Of a stretch of 64,000 bases of DNA, positions 54,291 to 64,000 are shown in pieces. Position 1 is the first letter of the stretch, and every line of letters begins with the position of its first letter. A program made the translations under genes and the position numbers. The notes under the pieces are model-generated. The model was not told where the DNA came from and did not search any database. It was given only the letters and a program-made list of their open reading frames with translations. This DNA is from Hydractinia symbiolongicarpus (lineage: Eukaryota > Cnidaria > Hydrozoa > Anthoathecata > Hydractiniidae): the NCBI RefSeq assembly GCF_029227915.1, contig NC_079886.1, positions 20,500,501-20,564,500 of the forward strand, in the 5' to 3' direction.

Positions 54291-54860
54291 TTGGTCAATT
54301 TACCGTGAAAGTGGAGTTTGCTCACTCCCTTCTCTTTCTGGTGCTTGACATTTTGTCTTGTCTTTAGGGTTGACCATCTTACTTGTTACCCCTAAGTTCC
54401 CTCATTTGGCCTATGGATTGACGATCATGCTGACCCGAATTTTTTTCTATCTTAATGATCTGTGTGGGGCTGAGTGTTGGGCCTATTAACACGTGTAAAG
54501 CTACTACCAGAGTCACAAGTTCTGACGCTTTTTTTTACCTAAGAATTCGGTATGAATTCCTTTAAAATTTATCCGTTTAAGGATATTCACTTTATAATAA
54601 GTGTTATTTATTTTATATACTCCTTGATTCAGTTTTGCTTGTTTTTATTCTTTCTGACTGTAGCTGTTGTTTATCATTGTTTTGTTCAATGTCTTTTGTG
54701 GACAAGTATTTGTATTCGAAGTGTGTTCTTCTTTGTTCTTGTGTACTGTATTACTTTTATGTTAGTCAAAGTGGTCAATGTATATTTTGCCAAATCCTTT
54801 CAACAAGGAAGGTTTCAGATTCATTCGGAATCTTTAGAGGGTACAACTTCTACATAGCCA
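54291..54860 (+). repeat. diverged copy of the dispersed repeat tail
   Basis: GGCTGAGTGTTGGGCC, then ACACGTGTAAAGCTAC and AGAGTCACAAGTTCTG (54470-54525), match the block at 40565-40625 with several differences. The 101-residue frame after it (54552-54857) is hydrophobic and sits where copies A, B and D have their 3' block. I treat it as non-coding. Confidence 0.6.
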
Positions 54861-57800
54861 TAACTACCTGTCCTTAGACAAGTATTATCATTACAGCTTG
54901 CTGTTTTGTCACCTCATCATCAAGACAGAATTTTTTATCTTAATTTCTTGTACCATGTAACCTGGCCTTCAATGATTTTATCAATGGGAATACAAAAATG
55001 ATAAGTTCAGTTACATAAAACACATAGAAAAATCTCATGTCAAGACAAATTTGCATTTTCCATCTTGTTCCTGTTACTCCGTACTATCAAGTCTAATATT
55101 CACACATGCAAAATGTTACGATTACATGCAGCCACCTCACACCCCACTTGTCATACCATGCCCCCTCTCAAATGAATCAAAGAATTTTTATAGTATATCA
55201 AAAAGTGGAAATGTACATTTGATGCAAGCATGTTAGAACAGACTGTAAACAAATTGTGCTAATTCTTTAAAAACAGATCTCAAATTCTATCCTTGCTAAT
55301 ATTTAAAAAATAGTTCTGATTGACCAATTTTCCTGTGATAGAGTAAAGAAATTGATAACAGTTTTTGGGACTTTTGGACACTAAAAAAATATTGCAATGT
55401 TAGTCAAAAACCTTTCAAAGAAGAACATATACGTGTTTCAAATATGTACTACGATGATTATCTAAAGTATAAACACGTTTAAACACAGATAAAAATAGTG
55501 GCATAGTACTAAAAAGTAAATGTACAGAGATCAAAAAAATATTATTGCTTACCCAAATCTGTGTATTCTTTTAAAAAATAAAGGTAAATTTTTGAAAACA
55601 TATCTTATGTGGTCCTTCAAATGTGCAGTTCCTTTACACATTACAATTTTTCCCCCTATTTTCTGTCTAAAAACCAAGGGTTTTCTGAAATAAAAACATA
55701 GCTAAACAATATATGATAAAATATCATCTACAAGCATTAAAAATATGAACTTATAATACAGAAACTGGGCCCCAAAACTTCAGTTTTCTGTATTAGATTA
55801 TATCATCTACTTGCAATACAAGCACATTTTAAAAGCTTTAAAATGTGCCCAAACTTAGTACCACTTGTACTAGGTTTGGTCGCCCAAATTTTTCACACCA
55901 AAAAAAAAATGAAAATTTAATATTTTTTTTTAAATCATCATTTCTATGGTAAAACCTTCTACAAACATGCAGTTTGCAATATTTAAATGACTTTCATCAT
56001 GATCTATTCCAGAAATCAATATATTGTTGCTCTAGTCCTACCAGGTAGTAATATTTTGTCCGATACGTAACAGCTCTTACTTTGGAAGTTTATCACTCTA
56101 AAACATAATTGAAAACAATTTCAGGTATCCTAGGGTACATTTTGTAAATGAAATTTGCTTACAAGAAAACCCAGGATAAAGACACAGTTTTGTGTTACGT
56201 ATGGGACAATTTTTACCGCAAGGTGGTCCTGCCGATGCAAACCAACATAGAGGGCCTACAAAATCTATAAACTTTCTAACAGATTATCACACATCTTAGA
56301 ATACTTTATGACTAAAAGACCTACATATTTGTCAAGTCAAGGTTTTGTTATCTCAGTTAAGAATAACTTAATGTATTGAACGCATTGTCCCATACGTAAC
56401 ATTTTTAATTTATTTTGCTTTCAAGTACTATTTTCTAAGCTATATTGAAAGAAAATCTTTTTAATACTCAAAACATTCTAATTAACAATTCATTAATATA
56501 GAAAACTCCAAAATGGAGCTATATAATTGAAACAGAACTATACTTTTACAGTTTCACTAGTTTGGATGAGGTGATTAAAAATTCACTAGTGGTGATAAAA
56601 AGTAAATGACTTAGAAAAGTGCTGAACAAAGTACTGCATGTTAAAGGCTAAATCAAATTAGTTTAATCTTTGAAAAAGTTGAAGAATTGTTGAAGTTCAA
56701 ATCCTTTGTCAGAAATCTCGTAAGGTATGCACACAGAATTTATTTTGATACTGGCTAGATGGACTATCAGAAACAATGAAGACATGTTTGATATTTGTAA
56801 CTACAATCTTTGTCAAAAGTGATTTGATTGATGCGCAAACTGCAGGTGCACAATGCGTGGTTACGTACGACAAGGCTCCATATGATGTTGTTTCATTATT
56901 AGCCATATAACCAACAATTGTGTGTATGATTACCCGAGTATCATGGTAATTGGCACCTGACGGGTGTGAAACAAGTTTGCGTTTTCTGACATTTTAATTC
57001 TCAGACATGTACTTTTATTTTCAGAATTATTGACTATTTTTTATTTTTTTTATTCTTTTGATTTAAAAAATTTGACGTGTGACATGTCCTTTCATCTGGT
57101 TAACATCTTCAAATAAAAACTGTCTCCACGAAATGTTGAATTTCAGTTTTTAACTAGTAGTTCAACAAAATCAACAGTTATTAAGAGAGTATTAGTGATG
57201 GTGGTTTTTTATTTTACTATTGTTTACCTACATCCCGCTGGAGTGCTTTTGTACAAGTATATAGTATGTCGTAAATCGACAAAAACCCACGCAACATAAT
57301 AGTGTTTCAAGGGGAATATATTTTTAAAAGTATAACTTTTCTGCAACTTTACCTGAAATAGAAATACAGTTTACAAAACGTTGGTATACCATGATAGCAA
57401 AAACAATCGGTCAATATTATATTATTTTTACGGAATAAGTTTCCGTGAAGGTTTAAAAATTTAATTGTGACACCAAGCTAAGCGGTCTTTACAGTAAACC
57501 GTGTCTTACATGTATATATGCGTAATACCCTCTTAATCAAAATAAAAAAAAACAGAAACAGTCTGGTTTTAACACCATGTTATTGCCCCGTCCAGCTTCA
57601 AACAATCACGTAACCATTTTATTTCGCAGATTATGCCTTCAGGAAAACAATAAAAGGTGTAGCTACGTAACTGCATTTAGCATAAGAATTATTGCTTAAG
57701 ATTATTGTTGTAGCCAAACTGCATTTGGCTACTTTTTAGCTTCTTAACCCTAACGTAAAAATAAATAATATTAGCTAGGATAAAACTCTTATATCAAACT

Positions 57801-58050
57801 GAAGAACACCCTTAAAATAATACGAATAAATAACTTTCTAAGTGATACAACTAATAAATATACTAAAAGGTATATCCGCGTTTCTTTTTCAGATGGTCTG
57901 CAAATGCAACATCAAAGGCATCTTTGCTTTCTCCTGACCACAATGTATACACTCGCTAAGAATCAAGTCTTTTGCCATTTAGGTCAAATAAAAAGGGACT
58001 AAATTTAAAAGAACAAAACAATGCAACACAAACAAATGTTTTTGCCATAG
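54861..58050. other. long non-coding stretch with an inverted repeat
   Basis: No gene supported. Perfect 17-bp inverted arms GTTACGTATGGGACAAT (56194-56210) and ATTGTCCCATACGTAAC (56384-56400) are 173 bp apart. A related TTTTGTCCGATACGTAAC lies near 56055. The arms could bound a small MITE. Confidence 0.5.
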
Positions 58051-58070
58051 GTAAAAAATGAAAAACTTAC

Positions 58071-58905
58071 TAGCGTTTTCTTTGCATCCAGAAATTTTAT
58101 TGAAGTCATTGTCACTATCTGACCCTAAATATTTAGTTTCTTATGTACGTTGGGATCAAAAATTTTCAAACCAGCGCTTGATATTGGTAGTTTCGAAAAA
58201 TTTACCTTGCGTTTACCTTGTATTTCCTTTGATGAAACTTTATAGTCACTATCGTTATCAACACTTACGGTTTTATCTAATAATGTAAAATATTGGTAAA
58301 ACCTAATACCACCTCTGTAAACAACTTTAAAAAATCCATGGGAAATTGCTAGGAAAGTTCCCTACAAAAAACACACGATATTACTTAAGCTTTCTTCGTG
58401 ACAGTCTTTTGAATCTAAAAATATATTTCGGTCTGCACAATAATTGTTTAACTGCAATGAGTTTACCAAGATATACAAAAATAACTGACAACATTTTATC
58501 ACTGACAGAACGGCTCTACACAGAGTGAACAAATTTGTAAAACAGATTTTTGTGCACAAGTGGGACTACTGACGTCAGCAACATTTTTAAACTCTTATAT
58601 CCCCTAAGCATCAGTTAAAAGCACACAATATTTTGACCATTGTTTTAAGCTGTACACAATAAACGGAACAGCCAAATAAATGTCTGAAAATTTTTCTTTG
58701 TGTTTGCTTACGTCATTAAAATTCAAATTTAAGTAATAAGGGCGTTAATTTTTATCTGCTAAATAATTTTTTTAATTTTTGGCCTGAAGTAAATGTTTAC
58801 CTTGCGGTGATTTCCTTTTCCTTTCCATAACTAATGTCACCTCTGAGGATGTTTTCTCATCAACAGCAATGCTTGAGGAGTTTACAACCCCCAACAGTGT
58901 CTTTC
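58071..58905 (-). CDS. candidate small exons of an unrecognised minus-strand gene
   Basis: Three splice-bounded frames. One is 58905 down to about 58817: GTAG acceptor, KRKRKTLLGVVNSS to VMERKRKSPQ, then a GTAAAC donor. The second runs from 58276 to about 58217 (ATTAG acceptor, KTVSVDNDSDYKVSSKEIQ, GTAAAC). The third is 58124-58071 (TTTAG acceptor, SDSDNDFNKISGCKENA, GTAAGT). The last two resemble each other (DNDSDYKVSS / SDSDNDFNKIS) and all appear to end in phase 1. The basic KRKRK and ERKRK clusters could be nuclear signals. They may be 3' exons of the recombinase-like gene just upstream. Evidence is limited to splice consensus and frame. Confidence 0.3.
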
Positions 58906-58917
58906 TTTTTCTTTTCC

Positions 58918-59790
58918 CTACGATGTTGTGTTCGAGGACGCCTTCCCTACCACTTCATTTTTCGAGAAGTTTTCTTCCTCATAAATTGAGTTAACCTTTG
59001 CAAATGTTAATGAATTTATCTGAAGCAGTCTATGACCCGTGGTTTTAAGCTGCATGGAGCCAGCAGGTGCTTGATAGACATTGTTGTTATTATGTTGTGT
59101 ATGACCAAAATGGTTATAAGTTAACTGACTCAGCTTGTGGTAACTGCAGTCTTGCATGAATAGAAGCACTTCGGTGTCTATTCTTCGTCGCATTAATTGC
59201 ACCTGTTACAGATAGACTGCACCTCTTCAGAATGTTATCAATACATGCCGGCCACTTGGATGACTCTGGCTTGAAAATGTGGAGTTTTTTCTCATGCACA
59301 CCTGCATCTTTCCTTATTTTCATGATGGTTAAATACTTCATAGCATTTATTGACTCATGTGGAAAAATTAATAGGACAAGATTGTTAGCTCCTTTGCCAG
59401 TTTGTTAAGCGATTAGCATAGAAGCCTTCATTAAATTCCTCAGGCAAATCTTCCTTATGTACTCAGTCTCCCCTCAACGCTTCCTGCCACTGATATAGCT
59501 GCAATCTAACAGGTTAACCACCTCTGCGTGCACAGAAGATAATGAAAGTTGTGGCTGTTGCTGGTCTAATGTCAACAAATGAATTAAATGGATGGTCAAA
59601 GACACCGATGGAAGTATCACATCATCTTCGTGTGGAAAATTAACAGGCTTCCTGAGAGTAAAATTCTTTCTGTATTGTAGATCGTAGTAAGCATCTCCAA
59701 AGAAATCAGTTTCATATACTTTTAAAACTTGCATAAAACCAGAAACTCTCTGTGCCCTAACATCAGATCTCTGCACTAAAAATGTCCAGT
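58918..59790 (-). pseudogene. second tyrosine-recombinase-like gene, degraded
   Basis: Across several minus frames: QRVSGFMQVLKVYETDFFGD, NFTLRKPVNFPHEDDV, ISGRKR followed by a stop and GETEY (resembling the RRxGE block with the first catalytic Arg), then FKPESSKWPACIDNILKR, INATKNRHRSAS (H-R) and NHFGHTQHNNNNVYQAP (H and a candidate nucleophilic Tyr). From family memory, this is the arrangement in large recombinase-like proteins expanded in cnidarians and fish. At least three frame changes and one in-frame stop separate the pieces. The frame ending at 58918 finishes next to the candidate exon at 58905. Confidence 0.5.
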
Positions 59791-60797
59791 AAGAAATGTT
59801 GATTTCAGAAGATTTAAAATGCTAACTTTTAAACCACTTTATTCGGCACTCTTTCAGTATCTCCACTATGGTGTTAATTGCTTTGCCTAATATAATTAAT
59901 GTTTCCCTTGTGTACATGTCACCTGCATTCCCAAGTCAATCAGTTAATTCAACAGAAGACTGCTTCTTATATGGAAAGACCATTGACAGTGAGAAAGACC
60001 ATAGATTGTATAGGCTTTTTGTTTTTGGTTACTGAAGAGTGGGTGTTCTTCATTGGTTAGAATGGGTTTTTAATTGCAATCGAGACGATTTGTAACTCCT
60101 TCAAAAGAATGGAGCGGGCAGATTTCGAAGCATAAAAGTTGACTGGATGATGAAGTGAATTCCTTGTTTAAGTTCGGGACGATATGTAATGGTTTTCTTG
60201 GTTGCTGCCAGTTGGTTCCAAGTCTTCCTTTCTAAGGGGCGGTTTCATGGTCAGCCCAAGCATTACGATACGATTTTTCAAGTGTTCATGTCTAATGTCA
60301 GAAAGCTTTTCTGTTTCCAGCTTTGCTGCTTTTCATTTTTTGTCACAACCTTTCTAAGGGCTGGGTTCCACGTCTAACCTCTCTTAGCCCTGGGCTCTAT
60401 GTCAGTATGTAAAAGCAACAACGATACAATTTGTAGTTGTCAACTCTTCGTTTTTCAATGTTTAACAACAGTTATTGGTTTTGACGGCTGGTGCCTTGCA
60501 GGAATCAGGGGATGGTTACTTAAGGACCCGCACCAGATCCCTCGCATGAGTGAATTTCACCAATCCTCATGTTTCCACATTCATAGGTTTTTGTTGCAGT
60601 TCAGTCAAAATCCATTAGCTTTTCGATCATCCCTGTAAAGGGGAAAATACAGAATTTCTTTAATGGCTTCTTATTCTTTGGAGAGAAACCTCTTTTTTCA
60701 ACAACCTTTCTGTCTTAAAAGGCTAGTTATATCTGCATTGCGATGTAGTTACTCCTATTCTCCCTTTGAGAACACAAATAAAGTCGACCAGTAAGTT
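59791..60797. other. no gene supported
   Basis: Small frames on the plus strand (60189-60377, 60399-60638) have no recognisable motif. Two copies of TTTCTAAGGG(C/G)(C/T)GG lie at 60230 and 60352. Nothing more can be said. Confidence 0.35.
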
Positions 60798-61052
60798 TCA
60801 TGCCGACCTTACCAGCTTTTTTAGTTTCTGGGACTTTGTGTTTCTTTCTTGACATGGAGCAGAAAAGTCTTGATTTTGATCTGTCTTAACATAATTGCCA
60901 ACGTCGACTAAATGTACCGTATTTAGAAGATCTGCAAAACCACTAGGTAATTCCTGAAGGGACGTACATTTGGAAATTGCAACCATTGGAATCGTAAGAT
61001 TAGTTCCTGCTGATGAGCATTCCAGCAGGTGCCTAAACTTATTCAATTGCAA
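60798..61052 (-). pseudogene. 84-residue frame, possibly the 5' part of the recombinase-like gene
   Basis: Reads MQLNKFRHLLECSSAG, then IPMVAISKCTSLQELPSG and a lysine-rich end (TKSQKLKKLVRSA). It lies upstream of and on the same strand as the degraded recombinase-like gene. No family recognised; grouping rests on position only. Confidence 0.2.
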
Positions 61053-61454
61053 AAAGCCCTTACATGCATGTCATCTGTTCCCACTTTCCGTTGCCTTCAT
61101 TGTCGCGGTCAGATAAATTTAGTTCTCCAGAAAAAGGCTATATATCTGCATATTTTTTTCATTTGATCTTCTGAAAATAAGTTACTAGAAGCATCATCAA
61201 ATTCTTTGGTAAAGTTTATTTGTCATTTATCAAAATGAAATGTTCTGGATCTAGTGGAAGCGGTGGACATTTTCAGTGTTGAGACTGATAGTTAGATGGA
61301 GACAACACTTCTTCTGTAGGGCTGGTAATCAAATATCAGGAAGTTGATACGAGATGCTATTTATGTGCTTGTCACGTTCTACACTCTTGTCGGTTTCTTT
61401 TATCTTCCTAGTCATTGTTCTGGTTTCTCTGTCAATAATTTTCTTATCATCGCA

Positions 61455-61605
61455 GTTAAATTGAGGACTTCTGTTTCAGCTCGCTGCACGCATACGTTCT
61501 TAAACTCATTGCTTAACTTTTTTTTTGTATCGCCTATATACACTCCATCAGATCTTTACATGTAATTTCGTAAACAACATTGCTTTGTTCTTCCAGCTTG
61601 ATTCT
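61455..61605 (-). pseudogene. GIY-YIG endonuclease fragment, Penelope-like or related
   Basis: The minus strand reads KLEEQSNVVYEITCKDL and, one frame over, VYIGDTKKKLSNEFKN. NVVYEITC followed by xVYIGDT is the start of a GIY-YIG nuclease as found at the C-terminus of Penelope-like elements. The two halves are split by a small indel near 61545, and no reverse transcriptase was found upstream. Confidence 0.45.
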
Positions 61606-61908
61606 TCTTTTGCTTTAGCCAAAGCAGAAAACATTTAGTAAATAACGATCAACTTCTGACCTGAAATCTTCGCATTTTCACATGATGTATCACCATGTCC
61701 ATCTAAAGAACAATCTCTCTCATCGTTTGTATTGTGGGCTGTTATTTCGACGTTTTTGGTACCACCTTGAATAAATTATATAGAATAATAAGAATTAACT
61801 AATTTTTATATTATTGACACAGGCGTGCCAAAAAACAAATGTACTTTATAACAAAAGTTGTAACAAGCAGAAAATTAGCACCTTCAAAGTAATTGTCTCC
61901 GTCCCACT

Positions 61909-61934
61909 CCCCCCCCCCCCCCCCCCCCCCCCCC
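61909..61934. repeat. poly(C) run of 26
   Basis: An uninterrupted run of 26 C. It may form a G-quadruplex on the minus strand and is prone to sequencing length error. Confidence 0.9.
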
Positions 61935-62654
61935 TGAGCACCCGAAGAATTATGTTTCTCACTTGGATTTGCAAAGATAGATTTAAACTATTCTTTGTCA
62001 TTTTTAGATCTATAATTGCCATCAGTAACAGTCGTTTCATCGGATGAGTTGATTTTGTTCTTGGAATTATCTTTAATAGAAGATATAAGTTAGAACTGGG
62101 TAATATTGGAACAAGTTATAGCAAACAGACATATAAGCAAAGAAGAACACGTTTAACATCATCACACGTCTGAAGACGACATCTTCAGCTAATTCACTTC
62201 CATAACGACTTTTACAACTGTTCTTTTCTTCTTCTACGCAGACGAGGTATATTCTTGCTGAAAGTTGTAGGTCCTAAGTAAGGAAATCGTGACACTGCTC
62301 CCATAACGTGCAATTTTTGTTAAGTGCGAATTCTTTATTCCACTCACTGTAAACCATCACAATAATAACGACTTACTTATGATAATAAGCAGAAACGAAA
62401 AAATGTAAATAAAATAAAAAGTTAGGTGGAATGTTCATGAAATCAACTGGCAAAACTATCAACGCAAAGTCTGTGTTCCAATTGTCCACAGTGGACAATG
62501 AAAGTTTTAATAGAAATTGCCCTCACCTGGGTGGTTACTACTGTTTTGTTTGTAACCGACAAACTGGTCGCGCGTTTTTTAGAGCCAACGGGTAGATTTG
62601 TCTTTTCATCCCTTGTATTTTCTCCAACGTGAAGAAATCGTCTTGAACTGTGTT
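61935..62654. other. no gene seen
   Basis: Contains two small palindromes (CTGAAGA-CGACA-TCTTCAG at 62171; ATTGTCCAC-A-GTGGACAAT at 62481) but no coding frame or repeat family I can support. Confidence 0.35.
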
Positions 62655-62775
62655 CTTTTATATGAGCATATTCTTTAGAGGAGCAAAACCTCTAGAATTT
62701 AAATTTTAAGACTTAACTGGTCGAGTTTATCATTGTGCGTGCACTTTGTAATTTTCATTCTTCTCATTAGGAAAA
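62655..62775 (+). repeat. short diverged piece of the dispersed repeat
   Basis: TTTAGAGGAGCAAAACCTCTAG, then TGGTCGAGTTTATCATTG and CACTTTGTAA, align with 41980-42062 with many differences. Confidence 0.6.
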
Positions 62776-63440
62776 TGATTCTTAAAGTATGTGTGTGCTT
62801 TGCACAATTATATTATCAGACAAAATGGTAAACGAAGCTACCAAAAAATGAATAAAATAATATAGCTGAAAAACAGTAACGAAACGCATTTTACAAATAT
62901 TTCACTGTTTCGAATGTTTTCTTAACAACAGCAGCACAAACCTTTTCTACAGTAAAAGTTACAATCAGATAAAAACCGCATTTTAACTCACAAAGATGTT
63001 TCACTCCCTTACCAGTTTGATAAGTTATTTTTAAATTTCCAACATTATCAGTGACATCAAACCTTTGCTTATCAAGCCACGTGTCCCTTTCTCTGCTTCC
63101 TGCTATTCATGCAATGGAAGACAAGACGGTCTGGTTCACATTACTCCGAAATTTGAGGTCGTACTTCGCGTCTGCGGAGCTTTTCAACATATTTTTAAAT
63201 AAAAGACAGCCAAATTTAGCCTTTATACGAAAACTTCAATACCATTTTATAACAAAAAATAGCGATATATATTTAAGCTTCATACAAGCTCTTTTTGGCA
63301 ACTCACTCCGATTTCCATATATTTCCTCAAAAGTAGGATATCACACTAACAATAAATTGCATGTCTCATGTCAGAATAAACATCTACAAATTACTAATGT
63401 TATTTATTTTTTTATTTCGATTTTTAGGGGGCTTGAATAC
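62776..63440. other. no gene supported
   Basis: A 147-residue plus frame (63051-63494) runs into the repeat at its 3' end and shows no family motif, so it is not called. Confidence 0.4.
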
Positions 63441-64000
63441 ACTCAGTCTTGTATGGAGAGTGACGACTCCACTTACTACCCCAGTCAAAAATAAAACAAA
63501 ATCAAATAAAAATTAAGTTAGCAAGGGGGTTTGATCATACTAGGTCTTGTCTTTGGAGAGTGACGACTTCACTTATTACCCCAGTTAAAAAAGAAAATAA
63601 ATAAATAAATAAAAAATAATAAAAAAAATATTAGCAGGGGGGTTGATCACACATGATTTTGTCTTTGGAGAGTAACGACTCCACTTATTACCTGAGTTAA
63701 AAACAAAGAATAGCACAGTTGAACAGAAAGTGGTCAAAGTTAATTTTAGAAAGATAGGGATGTCTAGTTTCTGCTGATGACCGTCCGCGGACCTCTTTGA
63801 GGTGACCCAGCTAGACATCCAGGGTACTTAGGTTCAGAAATATGGGTCGAAACCTACCTGCCCTTGGTTAAAGTTCTGTTCATCTTTTCAAATGTGTTGT
63901 ATCTTTTTTATTTTATTTTTTATATTTTTTTAATTAATTCCTTGTGAAAAGGGAGAATTGTGCTTTTAGAGGCATGTTCTCTAGAGGAGTACAACCTCTA
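63441..64000 (+). repeat. dispersed repeat copy at window end (truncated by window)
   Basis: Three ~82-bp units (near 63450, 63530 and 63640), each with GGAGAGT(G/A)ACGACT(C/T)CACTTA and ACCCCAGT(T/C)AAAAA, lead into GTCTAGTTTCTGCTGATGAC, GACCCAGCTAGACATCCAGG and AGGAGTACAACCTCTA. It is the inverted counterpart of 9850-10400 and presumably continues beyond 64000 into the 3' block seen at 42030-42355. Confidence 0.88.

Noticed and set aside
54552-54857. Membrane protein with several hydrophobic segments
   Set aside because: T-rich DNA in a diverged repeat tail gives hydrophobic residues by composition; no conserved motif.
61846-62040. Glycine-rich protein on the minus strand
   Set aside because: The Gly run is simply the 26-base poly(C) tract.
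63051-63494. 147-residue protein
   Set aside because: Its 3' part lies in the dispersed repeat and the rest has no recognisable family or codon pattern.

Overview
This is AT-rich eukaryotic (metazoan) DNA. GT-AG introns, poly(A) signals, tRNA-derived SINE-like copies and the mix of transposon families point to an invertebrate animal, most likely a cnidarian. That is an inference from family resemblance, not a database result. Almost every long open frame belongs to a mobile element or a decayed multicopy gene. I see no rRNA, no CRISPR and no bacterial operon.

Left third (1-23 kb): a broken protein-primed (Polinton/Maverick-type) DNA polymerase B on the minus strand is joined to an N-terminal HECT-associated fragment. 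A HECT ubiquitin-ligase domain with two in-frame stops lies back to back with it on the plus strand. Next come a zinc-ribbon plus DDE-integrase transposase (minus), a 40-bp minisatellite, a LINE (PHD finger plus APE endonuclease) whose frame runs into a Ty3/Gypsy reverse transcriptase remnant, and a decayed SAP-SWIM-YqaJ gene. A block of dispersed non-coding repeats and a DDE transposase tail follow. A nearly complete BEL/Pao retrotransposon with both LTRs occupies 12.2-19.5 kb. It abuts an R2/NeSL-like non-LTR reverse transcriptase and a hAT-like fragment that is cut by a repeat carrying a ubiquitin-specific protease (USP) fragment.

Middle (23-46 kb): a large Helitron at about 25.3-31.7 kb encodes OTU protease, HUH Rep and helicase, with a 2A-like peptide near its N-terminus and 144-bp tandem repeats after its 3' end. 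Two MITE-like inverted-repeat elements follow. At 34677-35223 there is a compact three-exon gene of unknown family: two ~45-residue copies of one module on separate phase-1 exons, then an RGG tail. I rate it the best candidate for something undescribed. Further right are a second SINE-like copy, a TGCC-rich minisatellite, a second USP copy, and an apparently intact Mutator-like transposon with perfect 18-bp terminal inverted repeats (42468-45330).

Right third (46-64 kb): an intron-containing tyrosine-recombinase-like gene (minus), a Tc1-like transposase fragment, a second R2/NeSL-like copy, the longest USP copy, a second degraded tyrosine-recombinase-like gene, and a probable GIY-YIG (Penelope-like) fragment. 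The window ends inside an inverted copy of the repeat seen near 10 kb.

The recurring theme is one dispersed repeat system: arrays of ~82-bp units, a conserved hairpin block, and a 3' block ending near a shared ACAAGATACTTCAG motif. Its copies are repeatedly joined to USP exons. Most element genes carry a few clean lesions (single in-frame stops, homopolymer frameshifts), so the insertions are fairly young but mostly inactive.
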